Assembly (NCBI GenBank): GCA_038101125.1
Contig: JAYNVZ010000031.1
Location: 1 to 11,532, forward strand
Length of the DNA: 11,532 nt
Direction: 5' to 3'
Origin: GCA-2698665 sp038101125
Lineage (GTDB): Bacteria > Pseudomonadota > Gammaproteobacteria > GCA-002705445 > GCA-002716945
A model generated the notes under the pieces. That model was not told the origin of the DNA, searched no databases, and saw only the letters and a program-made list of their open reading frames with translations. Below are positions 1-6,144 of this stretch, piece by piece. A program made the translations under genes and the position numbers. Within the stretch, counting starts at the first letter, position 1, and each line of letters opens with the position of its first letter.

Positions 1-1
1 G

Positions 2-103
2 AACGAAGATTACATTATAAAGACAGAAGATAGATTAGAGCTATATACAACAGTCAAAATGGATCCAAAAACACGCAGAAAGAAGCTAGCTAAAGCTGAT
101 TAG
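2..103 (+). CDS. C-terminal end of an unidentified protein (5' part outside window)
   Basis: An open frame enters from the left edge and gives 33 residues before a TAG at 101-103. The tail is highly charged, with a basic stretch (residues PKTRRKKLAKAD) at the very end. I do not recognise the family from so short a piece. It is supported as a real gene end because the frame is open from the edge and its stop overlaps by 4 bases the stop of the minus-strand gene at 100-561, a tail-to-tail arrangement common in compact genomes. An alternative is a chance open frame, since 34 codons without a stop is not strong evidence alone. Confidence 0.5.
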   Translation, partial: NEDYIIKTEDRLELYTTVKMDPKTRRKKLAKAD

Positions 104-561
104 TTTACTCCCAATAGTTTATCTAGACCTCTAATATCAGGCTCTACCATTAAGAACCTTTCGGCTTTACTCAAGTACATGTCAAAGATATCGAAATATA
201 TTTTTGGGGATATATCAAAATATTTAGCAGACATATTGATTGCGTTTATTTTGCTAATACCTAAACTTTGTCTCCTTAATATTGAAGCAACTAATAATAC
301 TTTTTTATATTCGTTAAGTGGATCTCCTGAAGATTGAGAATACTTGTCTAATTGATTATCCTTATGCAACGAAGTTATATATTCTTGCAATTGTATGGGA
401 ATAACTTTGTTATTATAATTATATTCATTATATATTTTAATAAGAGCCTGCTTATCATCTTCTTGGATCTTATTAGATAATAACCAGTCAATTTGTATAG
501 TGTAATATTCCCACTGCCTTAGATTAATCCAGTCTAAATTAGGAAGATAGTCATTTATCAT
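100..561 (-). CDS. Hypothetical protein, 153 aa, downstream of the DUF2256 gene
   Basis: I do not recognise this protein. With the ATG at 561-559 it is 153 residues, soluble and apparently all-helical, with no signal peptide or membrane segment. It is rich in Asp, Lys, Ile and Tyr, with an aromatic N-terminal part (LDWINLRQWEYY near residues 9-20) and a C-terminal half with regular amphipathic spacing. The frame stays open upstream to a GTG at 657, which would give 185 residues. I reject that start because the extra 32 codons lie inside the DUF2256 gene in another frame, while the ATG at 561 sits one base after the DUF2256 stop with an AAGG Shine-Dalgarno-like stretch about 7 bases upstream. 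The two genes are therefore probably one transcript and translationally coupled. The function is unknown. Confidence 0.6.
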   Translation of the reverse strand: MINDYLPNLDWINLRQWEYYTIQIDWLLSNKIQEDDKQALIKIYNEYNYNNKVIPIQLQEYITSLHKDNQLDKYSQSSGDPLNEYKKVLLVASILRRQSLGISKINAINMSAKYFDISPKIYFDIFDMYLSKAERFLMVEPDIRGLDKLLGVN

Positions 562-562
562 A

Positions 563-697
563 TCAAGCCTTTTTTTGTTTTTTACATTTATCAGAGCAAT
601 AAATAACCTGATTCCAGCATCTTTCCCATTTTTTTCTCCACTTAAAGGGGCGGCCACAGACTATACAATCTTTTTCTGGTAAATTGCTCTTCTTCAT
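563..697 (-). CDS. DUF2256 family small four-cysteine (zinc-ribbon-like) protein, 44 aa
   Basis: Reading the minus strand from the ATG at 697-695 gives a 44-residue protein ending at TGA 565-563. It matches the DUF2256 pattern as I know it: residues LPEKDCIVCGRPFKWRKKW, then WERCW, then YCSDKC near the end. Cys11, Cys14, Cys34 and Cys38 form a CxxC...CxxxC set that should bind a metal, most likely zinc. Family length (about 40-60 residues) fits. The biochemical role of the family is not established; members are often found next to photolyase/cryptochrome-type genes, but none is visible here. The gene is hidden under an overlapping longer open frame and is easily missed by automatic calling. 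The next gene starts one base after its stop, so the two are probably co-transcribed. Recognition is by motif only, but the match is strong. Confidence 0.9.
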   Translation of the reverse strand: MKKSNLPEKDCIVCGRPFKWRKKWERCWNQVIYCSDKCKKQKKA

Positions 698-724
698 AAT
701 ATATATTTACTTTAATATCTAAAT

Positions 725-730
725 ATTATA
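725..730 (-). promoter_or_regulatory. Possible -10 element for the DUF2256 gene pair
   Basis: The minus strand carries a perfect TATAAT here, about 28 bases upstream of the DUF2256 start codon, which would give a leader of roughly 20 bases. No good -35 hexamer lies at 16-18 bases (a TTGATA is only 13 bases away), and TATAAT arises easily in such AT-rich DNA, so this is weak. Confidence 0.3.
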
Positions 731-798
731 CAGAAATTATTAATATCAAGCACGGTTTGTTCTTTACAAATATATAGAAGCAATTATATTAATAGATA

Positions 799-912
799 AT
801 GTCTGAAAAAAACAAATCTTTTCGAAGATTAATCATAGAAACAACCAAGCTAGTTGTTATTATCATAATTATGATATCGTCATCAATACTACTCTTGCTA
901 GATTTTTTATGA
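799..912 (+). CDS. Possible 37-aa single-pass membrane peptide
   Basis: The ATG at 799-801 opens a 37-codon frame closed by TGA at 910-912. The peptide has a short basic N-terminus (SEKNKSFRR) followed by a hydrophobic run of about 18 residues (LVVIIIIMISSSILLLL, from about residue 18) and a short DFL tail. That is the layout of a small inner-membrane protein with the N-terminus in the cytoplasm. A TTTACA (763-768) and TATATT (785-790) pair 16 bases apart lies just upstream, which would make the transcript nearly leaderless, and I see no clear Shine-Dalgarno. It sits alone between the backbone genes and the sugar operon. No family is recognised. AT-rich spacer DNA can encode hydrophobic runs by chance, so it needs conservation or expression data. 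Confidence 0.4.
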   Translation: MSEKNKSFRRLIIETTKLVVIIIIMISSSILLLLDFL

Positions 913-933
913 AATTCATTTAATATTATTAGG

Positions 934-996
934 ATGATATAATCATATGCATTTAACTTGCTAGGTTGACTGTCATTGATATGATAATATAATCAT
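934..996 (+). promoter_or_regulatory. Pair of ATGAT-n-ATCAT dyads, one overlapping the legC-operon -10
   Basis: Two inverted repeats with the same half sites occur 47 bases apart: ATGAT-ATA-ATCAT at 934-946 and ATGAT-AATATA-ATCAT at 981-996. The right arm of the second overlaps the TATAAT of the promoter at 966-993, and the first also contains a TATAAT (938-943). This layout could be an operator or a pair of alternative start regions. The two copies differ in spacer length and the DNA is very AT-rich, so chance is a serious alternative. Confidence 0.3.
966..993 (+). promoter_or_regulatory. Sigma70-type promoter for the nonulosonic acid operon
   Basis: A TTGACT (966-971) and a perfect TATAAT (988-993) are separated by 16 bases. 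Transcription would start near 1000, leaving a leader of about 70 bases before the legC-type start at 1073. It is the best-matching promoter in the window and lies where the first gene of the plus-strand operon needs one. The leader contains a small dyad (ACTTA-TGTG-TAAGT, 1029-1042) but no recognisable riboswitch or JUMPstart/ops element. Confidence 0.65.
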
Positions 997-1072
997 AGAA
1001 GTTGTATGGTATATGAGTTAATCAGCCCACTTATGTGTAAGTCTCTATCAGGCAATAAAGTAAATTTATATT

Positions 1073-2218
1073 ATGTATGATTCTATATTCAATAAGATAA
1101 AAAAATGTTTGCCGGCTAATCGTAAAAAGTTTGTAGTTCATGAGCCTAGCTTCAAAGATAGTTGTAATAAGAATATAAAGAAATGTTTATCTTCTAGCTA
1201 TGTTTCTACCTCAGGGGATTATATTGATAAATTAACATCTTATCTTAAAAAAATTACTGGAGCTAAATATGTCCTTTTAACATCCAGCGGTACGGCTGGT
1301 TTATTCTGTGCTCTAAAAAAAATTGATGTAAACAACTGTGAGGTTATAGTTCCCTCAATGACATTTGTAGCAACAGCTAATTCGGTAACATATTGTGGAG
1401 GAATCCCTAACTTTATTGATAATAATGATGGCTTGAATATAAGCGCAGCGGGCCTAGAAAACTATCTAAAAGTTTCATCTAAAATGATTAATGGAACATC
1501 GATTAATAAGAAAACTAAAAAAATAATTAAATGTATTATTATTGTTCATGCTTATGGAAATTCAGCTAACATTACTGAAATATTAAAGGTTGCAAAAAAA
1601 TACAAAATACAGATTATTGAGGATGCTGCTGGAGCATTGGGGTCATACCATATTGGTAAACATGTTGGGACTCAATCTAGAATGGGTATATTAAGCTTTA
1701 ATGGCAATAAAATAATTACAACAGGTATGGGCGGAGCATTGCTTTTAAAGAATAAAAAAGATTATAACGATATTAAATATCTAATAAGTACTGCAAGATT
1801 ACCTCATGAATGGAAGGTTAGCCATGACAAGGTTGGCTATAACTTAAGAATGGCTAATTTAAATGCAGCATTAGGTTATGGGCAGATAACAGATTTAAAG
1901 CAGATATTAAAAAACAAAAAAGCCCTTTATGATTCATATAAGGATATCTTCTATAACGATAAATACTGCTATATTGATGATACTAGTGAAGTATCAGCAA
2001 ATAATCATTGGGTTACAAATATATATCTTAGAGATAAATATCAGAGTAAGCATCAAGTCTTATTAAGATATCTATATAAAAATAATATTTTTGTCAGAGA
2101 ATTATGGAAACCTATGCACTTATTACCAATGTATAAAATTATGCCTAGAAGCAAGATGACTAATTGTGTTAAGAGATGGAAAACCGGCTTAAGTTTACCG
2201 AGTTGTTATTATAAATGA
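1073..2218 (+). CDS. legC: LegC-family PLP aminotransferase (nonulosonic acid sugar pathway)
   Basis: This is a DegT/DnrJ/EryC1/StrS-type sugar aminotransferase, predicted to put an amino group on C4 of a UDP-4-keto-6-deoxy-HexNAc with glutamate as donor and PLP as cofactor, in the cytoplasm. The fold landmarks are clear: SSGTAG (71-76) for the PLP phosphate, EDAAGALGS (183-191) with the Asp that holds the pyridine nitrogen, and SFNGNKIITTG (208-218), whose Lys213 should form the Schiff base. SFNGNKIITTG is characteristic of the LegC subgroup; the usual GGGG that follows reads GMGG. WKPMH lies near residue 345. At 381 residues it is near family length, but it ends only a few residues after the LPS(S/C) motif, where relatives as I know them continue further. 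It is first in the operon, starts at the first ATG after an in-frame stop (1061-1063) with a weak Shine-Dalgarno, and its stop overlaps the next start by ATGA. Confidence 0.88.
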   Translation: MYDSIFNKIKKCLPANRKKFVVHEPSFKDSCNKNIKKCLSSSYVSTSGDYIDKLTSYLKKITGAKYVLLTSSGTAGLFCALKKIDVNNCEVIVPSMTFVATANSVTYCGGIPNFIDNNDGLNISAAGLENYLKVSSKMINGTSINKKTKKIIKCIIIVHAYGNSANITEILKVAKKYKIQIIEDAAGALGSYHIGKHVGTQSRMGILSFNGNKIITTGMGGALLLKNKKDYNDIKYLISTARLPHEWKVSHDKVGYNLRMANLNAALGYGQITDLKQILKNKKALYDSYKDIFYNDKYCYIDDTSEVSANNHWVTNIYLRDKYQSKHQVLLRYLYKNNIFVRELWKPMHLLPMYKIMPRSKMTNCVKRWKTGLSLPSCYYK

Positions 2219-3357
2219 TTAATAAAAGGAAAATCTGTGTTGTATCTTCTAGTCGTGCTGACTACAATCATCTTTTTTTACTGATGAAGGCTTTAAAAGC
2301 ATCAAAAAATGTTGATTTTAAATTGGTTGTTACCGGCATGCATCTTTTAAAGAAATATGGTCTTACATATAAAGAAATTATTTCAGATGGATTCAAAATT
2401 AATGCAAAAATCAATAATATATTAACAGGATGTTCTGTTAATAATGTTTTGTCATCAATGTCGGATCAGTTAAAAAACTCAGGAAAAGTTTTAGATAAAA
2501 TTTCTCCAGATATAGTAGTTCTGCTTGGAGACAGATACGATATTCTTCCTATCGCAATAACTTGTCATCTTAAAGGTATTCCTATTGCACATTTTCATGG
2601 AGGAGAGGTAACACATGGCGCGATAGATGATGGTATTAGACATTCAATCACTAAATTGTCAGATTTACATTTTGTTAGTAATCAAGAATTCAAAGACAGG
2701 GTTAAACAGCTTGGAGAAAGCATAAAAAATATCTATAACATAGGTTCCTTAGGAGTCTTGGCTATTAGCTCAACGAAAAAGATAAATAAAAACAGCCTTT
2801 TGAAGAAGTTTAATATATCTGGAAAATATATTTTAGTTGCTCTCCATCCGGAAACTATTAATGATAATAATCTTGTTATGATTAAATCACTCTCCAAAGT
2901 ATTGTCGTCCCTAAAGAACTATACTATCCTATTTACAAGTCCAAATTCAGATCCAGGCAATAAGGATATTACTAAATTTATAAATACTTTTATTAAAGCA
3001 TATCCTGAAAGATCATTATTTATAAAGTCTGCTGGAAGAGAAACTTTCATTAACCTAATAAGACATTCTAATTTTATAATTGGAAACTCTTCGTCATGTG
3101 TCATAGAAGCGCCTGCGCTTGAAACTCCATCAGTCGTAATAGGTAATAGACAAGCCGGTAGACCAACAACATCGTCTGTCTTTAACTGCAAATATTCTTC
3201 TGTATCAATTAAAAATGCAATTAATAAAATAAATGATTCAATCAATTATAAAACAAATAACCCTTATCGTGGAATTAACAGTTTGCCAAAAATATTAAAG
3301 GTATTATCCACCAAACCTCTTGACGAGATAAAACTTAAGAGATTTAATGATTTATAG
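2215..3357 (+). CDS. legG: UDP-N-acetylglucosamine 2-epimerase, hydrolysing (NeuC/LegG type)
   Basis: The protein belongs to the UDP-hydrolysing 2-epimerase family (NeuC/NnaA/LegG, GT-B fold), which removes UDP and inverts C2 to release a ManNAc-type sugar. Because a LegC-type aminotransferase precedes it, the likely substrate is UDP-2,4-diacetamido-2,4,6-trideoxyglucose (LegG reaction) rather than UDP-GlcNAc, but sequence reading alone cannot settle this. Visible motifs are SSSRADY (11-17), GDRYDILP (105-112), HFHGGEVTHG (126-135), DDGIRHSITKLSDLHF (138-153) and a C-terminal IIGNSSSCVIEAP near residues 287-299, which binds UDP in this family. The length of 380 residues is typical. It overlaps the preceding stop by 4 bases and its own stop abuts the next ATG, so translation is probably coupled. 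A hydrolysing epimerase argues against a pseudaminic acid route, which uses the unrelated PseG. Confidence 0.9.
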   Translation: MINKRKICVVSSSRADYNHLFLLMKALKASKNVDFKLVVTGMHLLKKYGLTYKEIISDGFKINAKINNILTGCSVNNVLSSMSDQLKNSGKVLDKISPDIVVLLGDRYDILPIAITCHLKGIPIAHFHGGEVTHGAIDDGIRHSITKLSDLHFVSNQEFKDRVKQLGESIKNIYNIGSLGVLAISSTKKINKNSLLKKFNISGKYILVALHPETINDNNLVMIKSLSKVLSSLKNYTILFTSPNSDPGNKDITKFINTFIKAYPERSLFIKSAGRETFINLIRHSNFIIGNSSSCVIEAPALETPSVVIGNRQAGRPTTSSVFNCKYSSVSIKNAINKINDSINYKTNNPYRGINSLPKILKVLSTKPLDEIKLKRFNDL

Positions 3358-4473
3358 ATGAAAAAAATAAGAAAGATATCTACACACATTATTGCTGAGA
3401 TTGGTGTAAATCATAATGGTAATCTTGCTAATGCAAAAAAACTTATAAAATTAGCAAAAACCGCAGGAGCTAATTCAGTTAAGCTTCAAACATATGATGC
3501 TGATTCTATTATTGTTAAAGATGCGCCTAAAGCTAAATATCAATTAAAAAATACGAATACTAATGAATCGCAATATAGCATGTTAAAGAAATATCAGTTG
3601 ACTCATAAACAATACCTATCACTAATTTCTTATTCTAAAAAAATCGATATTGAACTATTTTCAACAGCTTGTGATTTACAAAGTCTTTTTTATATTCATA
3701 AAGAGTTAAAGTTTAAAAAAATTAAAATATCATCTACAGATTTAACTAATATTCCACTATTATTAATGGCAGGGGCAACTAAAAGAAAAATCATTTTATC
3801 TTCTGGAATGGCAAATATAGATGAGATTGATGTTGCTCTGTCAGCCTTATCATATGGTTATACTAATGGATTAAATCTAGACATGTCTAAATTTTCAAGA
3901 GTTCAACATAAGAGGTATTATTTAAAAAATAAAAAATATTTATTCAAGCATATTACTCTCCTGCATTGCACGTCTGACTATCCTGCAGCATTAGATGAAC
4001 TAAATTTAAATGCCATAGAAACATTAAAAAGTAAATATGAGATTCCGGTAGGGTATTCTGATCACTCTAATAACCCAATCACTCCTATAATTGCTGTATC
4101 TAAAAATATTGAAATGATTGAGGTACACATTACTTTGGATAATAATATGCCTGGCCCAGATCATATTTGTTCCCTAAACATGATTGACTTCAAAAAATAT
4201 ATTAAACATATTAGAAAGACTGAAATTGCGCTTGGTTCATTTACAAAAAAAGCAACAATCTCTGAGCTTAAAAACATGAAATCTGTCCGCAAAAGTTTAA
4301 CGCTTAATATGGATTTATTAAAGGGAGAGAAGATCACTGTTGATGATCTAACTGCAAAAAGGCCAGAAAAAGGCATTCCATCGATTAACTATACAGATTA
4401 TATTGGTAAGATAGCTAAAAAGAGTCTTAAGAAAGGTACTTTTTTGAAAGCTAAAGATTTGAAGGCGAGATAG
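3358..4473 (+). CDS. legI: Nonulosonic (sialic/legionaminic) acid synthase, NeuB/LegI type
   Basis: This enzyme condenses phosphoenolpyruvate with the six-carbon sugar from the upstream epimerase to form the nine-carbon nonulosonic acid. The N-terminal TIM-barrel NeuB domain shows AEIGVNHNGN (13-22), SVKLQTYDAD (about 40-49), FSTACD, KISSTDL, HCTSDYPA, GYSDHS and EVHITLD in the order expected. The C-terminal 60 or so residues form the SAF/antifreeze-like domain (SVRKSLTLN, LLKGEKIT, DLTAKRPEKGI) that closes over the active site in the family. At 371 residues it is slightly longer than many relatives; the extra length lies around residues 165-200, a lysine- and tyrosine-rich insert before HITLLHCTSDYP. 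It begins at the base after the previous stop. Sialic, legionaminic and pseudaminic synthases share this family, so the legionaminic assignment rests on the neighbours. Confidence 0.9.
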   Translation: MKKIRKISTHIIAEIGVNHNGNLANAKKLIKLAKTAGANSVKLQTYDADSIIVKDAPKAKYQLKNTNTNESQYSMLKKYQLTHKQYLSLISYSKKIDIELFSTACDLQSLFYIHKELKFKKIKISSTDLTNIPLLLMAGATKRKIILSSGMANIDEIDVALSALSYGYTNGLNLDMSKFSRVQHKRYYLKNKKYLFKHITLLHCTSDYPAALDELNLNAIETLKSKYEIPVGYSDHSNNPITPIIAVSKNIEMIEVHITLDNNMPGPDHICSLNMIDFKKYIKHIRKTEIALGSFTKKATISELKNMKSVRKSLTLNMDLLKGEKITVDDLTAKRPEKGIPSINYTDYIGKIAKKSLKKGTFLKAKDLKAR

Positions 4474-4480
4474 TATTATA

Positions 4481-5134
4481 ATGTCAGCAGATACTTTGTT
4501 TATATTCGGACTTGGCGGCCATGCAAAAGTAGTTTTATCAGAAGCATTACTGTCTGATAATTATAGCGATATTATATTCATTTCAGAAAAAAATTTTACA
4601 GATGATCATATTTCTTTTGATGGCATTTTATATAGAGTAATAAATTCTTTAGATACTCTAAAAGATATATATAATGATTCATCAGCGGGTATAGTAGGTA
4701 TTGGTGAGATCAAAACTAGATTAAAGATAGTTGAAGAAGTTAGTAGTGTTATACCTTCTTTCAGGTGGGCAAAAATTATATCTACTAATGCGACTATCTC
4801 TAATGATGTTGAAATTAATGAAGGCACCATTGTTGTGGCAGGTTCTATTATAAATACAGGTACAATTATTGGAAAGCATTCAATTATCAACACAAGAGCG
4901 ACAATTGATCATGATAATATCATTAAAGATTTTGTTAACATTAGCCCAACTGTTGTAACGGGAGGCACTGTCATAATTAACGATGAATGTGATATAGGAA
5001 TAGGGGCTATTATAAAAAATAATATTACTATTAATAGCAATGTTGTAATTGGTGGAAATTCTTTTGTAAATAAGAACTGTGAATCTAATTTCTTATATTT
5101 TGGTTCGCCGATTAAGAAAATTAAAAAACTCTAA
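4481..5134 (+). CDS. neuD: NeuD/PglD-type hexapeptide-repeat sugar acyltransferase
   Basis: A 217-residue acetyltransferase of the NeuD/PglD/LegH type, expected to move acetyl from acetyl-CoA to the 4-amino group of the UDP-sugar or to a hydroxyl of the nonulosonic acid. The N-terminal domain has a Rossmann-like sugar-nucleotide binding start (FIFGLGGHAKVV, about 7-18). The C-terminal half is a left-handed beta-helix with repeated [IV]-x4-type hexapeptides, then GGNSFVNKN and the closing FGSPIKKIKK. The IDHDN (about residues 142-146) contains the His expected to act as base. In a Leg pathway this would fill the LegH step, since no other acetyltransferase is in this operon. It follows the synthase by 7 bases with a GAAGGCGAG Shine-Dalgarno region. 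Its last 14 bases overlap the 3' end of the minus-strand methyltransferase gene. Confidence 0.85.
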   Translation: MSADTLFIFGLGGHAKVVLSEALLSDNYSDIIFISEKNFTDDHISFDGILYRVINSLDTLKDIYNDSSAGIVGIGEIKTRLKIVEEVSSVIPSFRWAKIISTNATISNDVEINEGTIVVAGSIINTGTIIGKHSIINTRATIDHDNIIKDFVNISPTVVTGGTVIINDECDIGIGAIIKNNITINSNVVIGGNSFVNKNCESNFLYFGSPIKKIKKL

Positions 5135-5879
5135 TCGAAGAATTATTTTTTTCTATCAAAATCATATACCATGGCATCAATAAAGGACCACTTATTTGTA
5201 GTTTCTCTTCAAGTTCACCTGATTTATTCCTGACATCTCTAGTATAAGTGCTCATTCTGTTTATTTCACTACTTTTTTCTATGTCTATATCTATTTCAAA
5301 TTTTTTTCTTTTTTTAAGAACATAGCCATGAGGTTCACATATCCTTTCTATCTCTTTTAAGGAATATATATTATATGGCAAAACATTATTAATTGAGTGT
5401 TGGTTAACTTCTATTTTACAAGAAATATCACCTTCGTAGAATAATGCATTCATCGCAATCCATTTTGGTTTTAATTTTAAAAAAATATTCTCAAGCGGTT
5501 CTTTAGCATTCGGTAACCAACTAAGTGTTTGTAGTGATATTACACCATCATATTTATTTGTAGTCTCAAGATTATACCAATCCATAAGTTCAAAGGATAA
5601 GTTTTTAATTGTATTTTTTTTAAGAATATCTTCTCCAATTTCAACACATCTTTTTGCATAGTCAGCAGCTACAAAACTAACTTTGGTTGCCTTGCTAGCA
5701 AGATATGCTGTAGATGCGCCTGTGCCAGCTCCAAGATCTAGAATATTCTTGCTTTGATTCAAATTGTCTTTTATAAAATCTGCAAAAGCTTTTGTGCTCT
5801 CTTTTGGTGTATCCCATTGATTTATATGATAGTGAAGAGGAAAACCAGCAATCATTTCTTCATTCTTTTCAAAAGCCAT
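5121..5879 (-). CDS. Class I SAM-dependent methyltransferase
   Basis: A 252-residue Rossmann-fold methyltransferase. Motif I, ILDLGAGTGAST, is at residues 46-57, followed by VAADYA (acidic end of beta 2, about 74-79), FELMDWYNL (about 100-108) and the motif IV region YDGVISLQTLSWLP (about 114-127). The N-terminal HYHINQWDTPKESTKAF fits the small-molecule or sugar methyltransferases seen in nonulosonic acid and polysaccharide loci. It is probably an O- or N-methyltransferase acting on the sugar or its acyl group; the substrate cannot be read from the sequence. AGGAA lies about 9 bases before the ATG. It points away from the ligase operon and collides with neuD, overlapping its end by 14 bases, so it needs its own promoter in 5880-6144. 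Confidence 0.8.
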   Translation of the reverse strand: MAFEKNEEMIAGFPLHYHINQWDTPKESTKAFADFIKDNLNQSKNILDLGAGTGASTAYLASKATKVSFVAADYAKRCVEIGEDILKKNTIKNLSFELMDWYNLETTNKYDGVISLQTLSWLPNAKEPLENIFLKLKPKWIAMNALFYEGDISCKIEVNQHSINNVLPYNIYSLKEIERICEPHGYVLKKRKKFEIDIDIEKSSEINRMSTYTRDVRNKSGELEEKLQISGPLLMPWYMILIEKNNSSIRVF

Positions 5880-6144
5880 TAATGTATTTCCTAAAATGCT
5901 TTATATTAATTTTCCAAACAAAGTATAAAGATGAATTAACAACATTTTCTAGTATATTTAGATAGATTACAATACCTATATCAATATTAGTTAGTGTTCG
6001 ATAATTATTTATGTCTAGTAATTCAAGCTTTAATTATTATTAAAAAAGTACTATTATCTTAATCAATTCATTAGTATAAGTGAAATTTGATTTTCATTAT
6101 ATTTTAATGATAATAAAATCTAAATAATAAGATAGCAAATATTT
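5880..6144. other. Divergent intergenic region between methyltransferase and acyl-ligase operon
   Basis: These 265 bases separate two divergently read genes, so promoters for both must lie here. The DNA is almost entirely A and T. I see no open frame worth reporting, no tRNA-like cloverleaf and no hairpin followed by a T run. A plus-strand promoter candidate is listed separately. On the minus strand a TATACT and a TATAAA lie upstream of 5879 but without a convincing -35 at the right spacing. Confidence 0.5.
6087..6114 (+). promoter_or_regulatory. Candidate promoter for the acyl-ligase operon
   Basis: TTGATT (6087-6092) and GATAAT (6109-6114) are 16 bases apart and would start transcription about 24 bases before the ligase ATG at 6145. 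Position and spacing fit, but each hexamer differs from consensus and the region is AT-rich, so this is a moderate call. Confidence 0.4.

Noticed and set aside
562..657. GTG-started N-terminal extension of the 153-residue minus-strand protein (185 aa form)
   Set aside because: These codons overlap the DUF2256 gene in another frame, and a better ATG with an AAGG-type ribosome site lies at 561.
2919..3245. 108-codon minus-strand open frame inside the 2-epimerase gene
   Set aside because: It lies antisense within a well-supported gene and has no family features or promoter; it is a coding shadow.
1073..4473. Pseudaminic acid pathway
   Set aside because: The operon has a NeuC/LegG hydrolysing epimerase and a LegC-type aminotransferase with NGNKIITTG; no PseG-like or PseB-like gene is present.
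5100..5160. Bidirectional terminator between neuD and the convergent methyltransferase
   Set aside because: There is a T-rich run but no stable hairpin in front of it on either strand.
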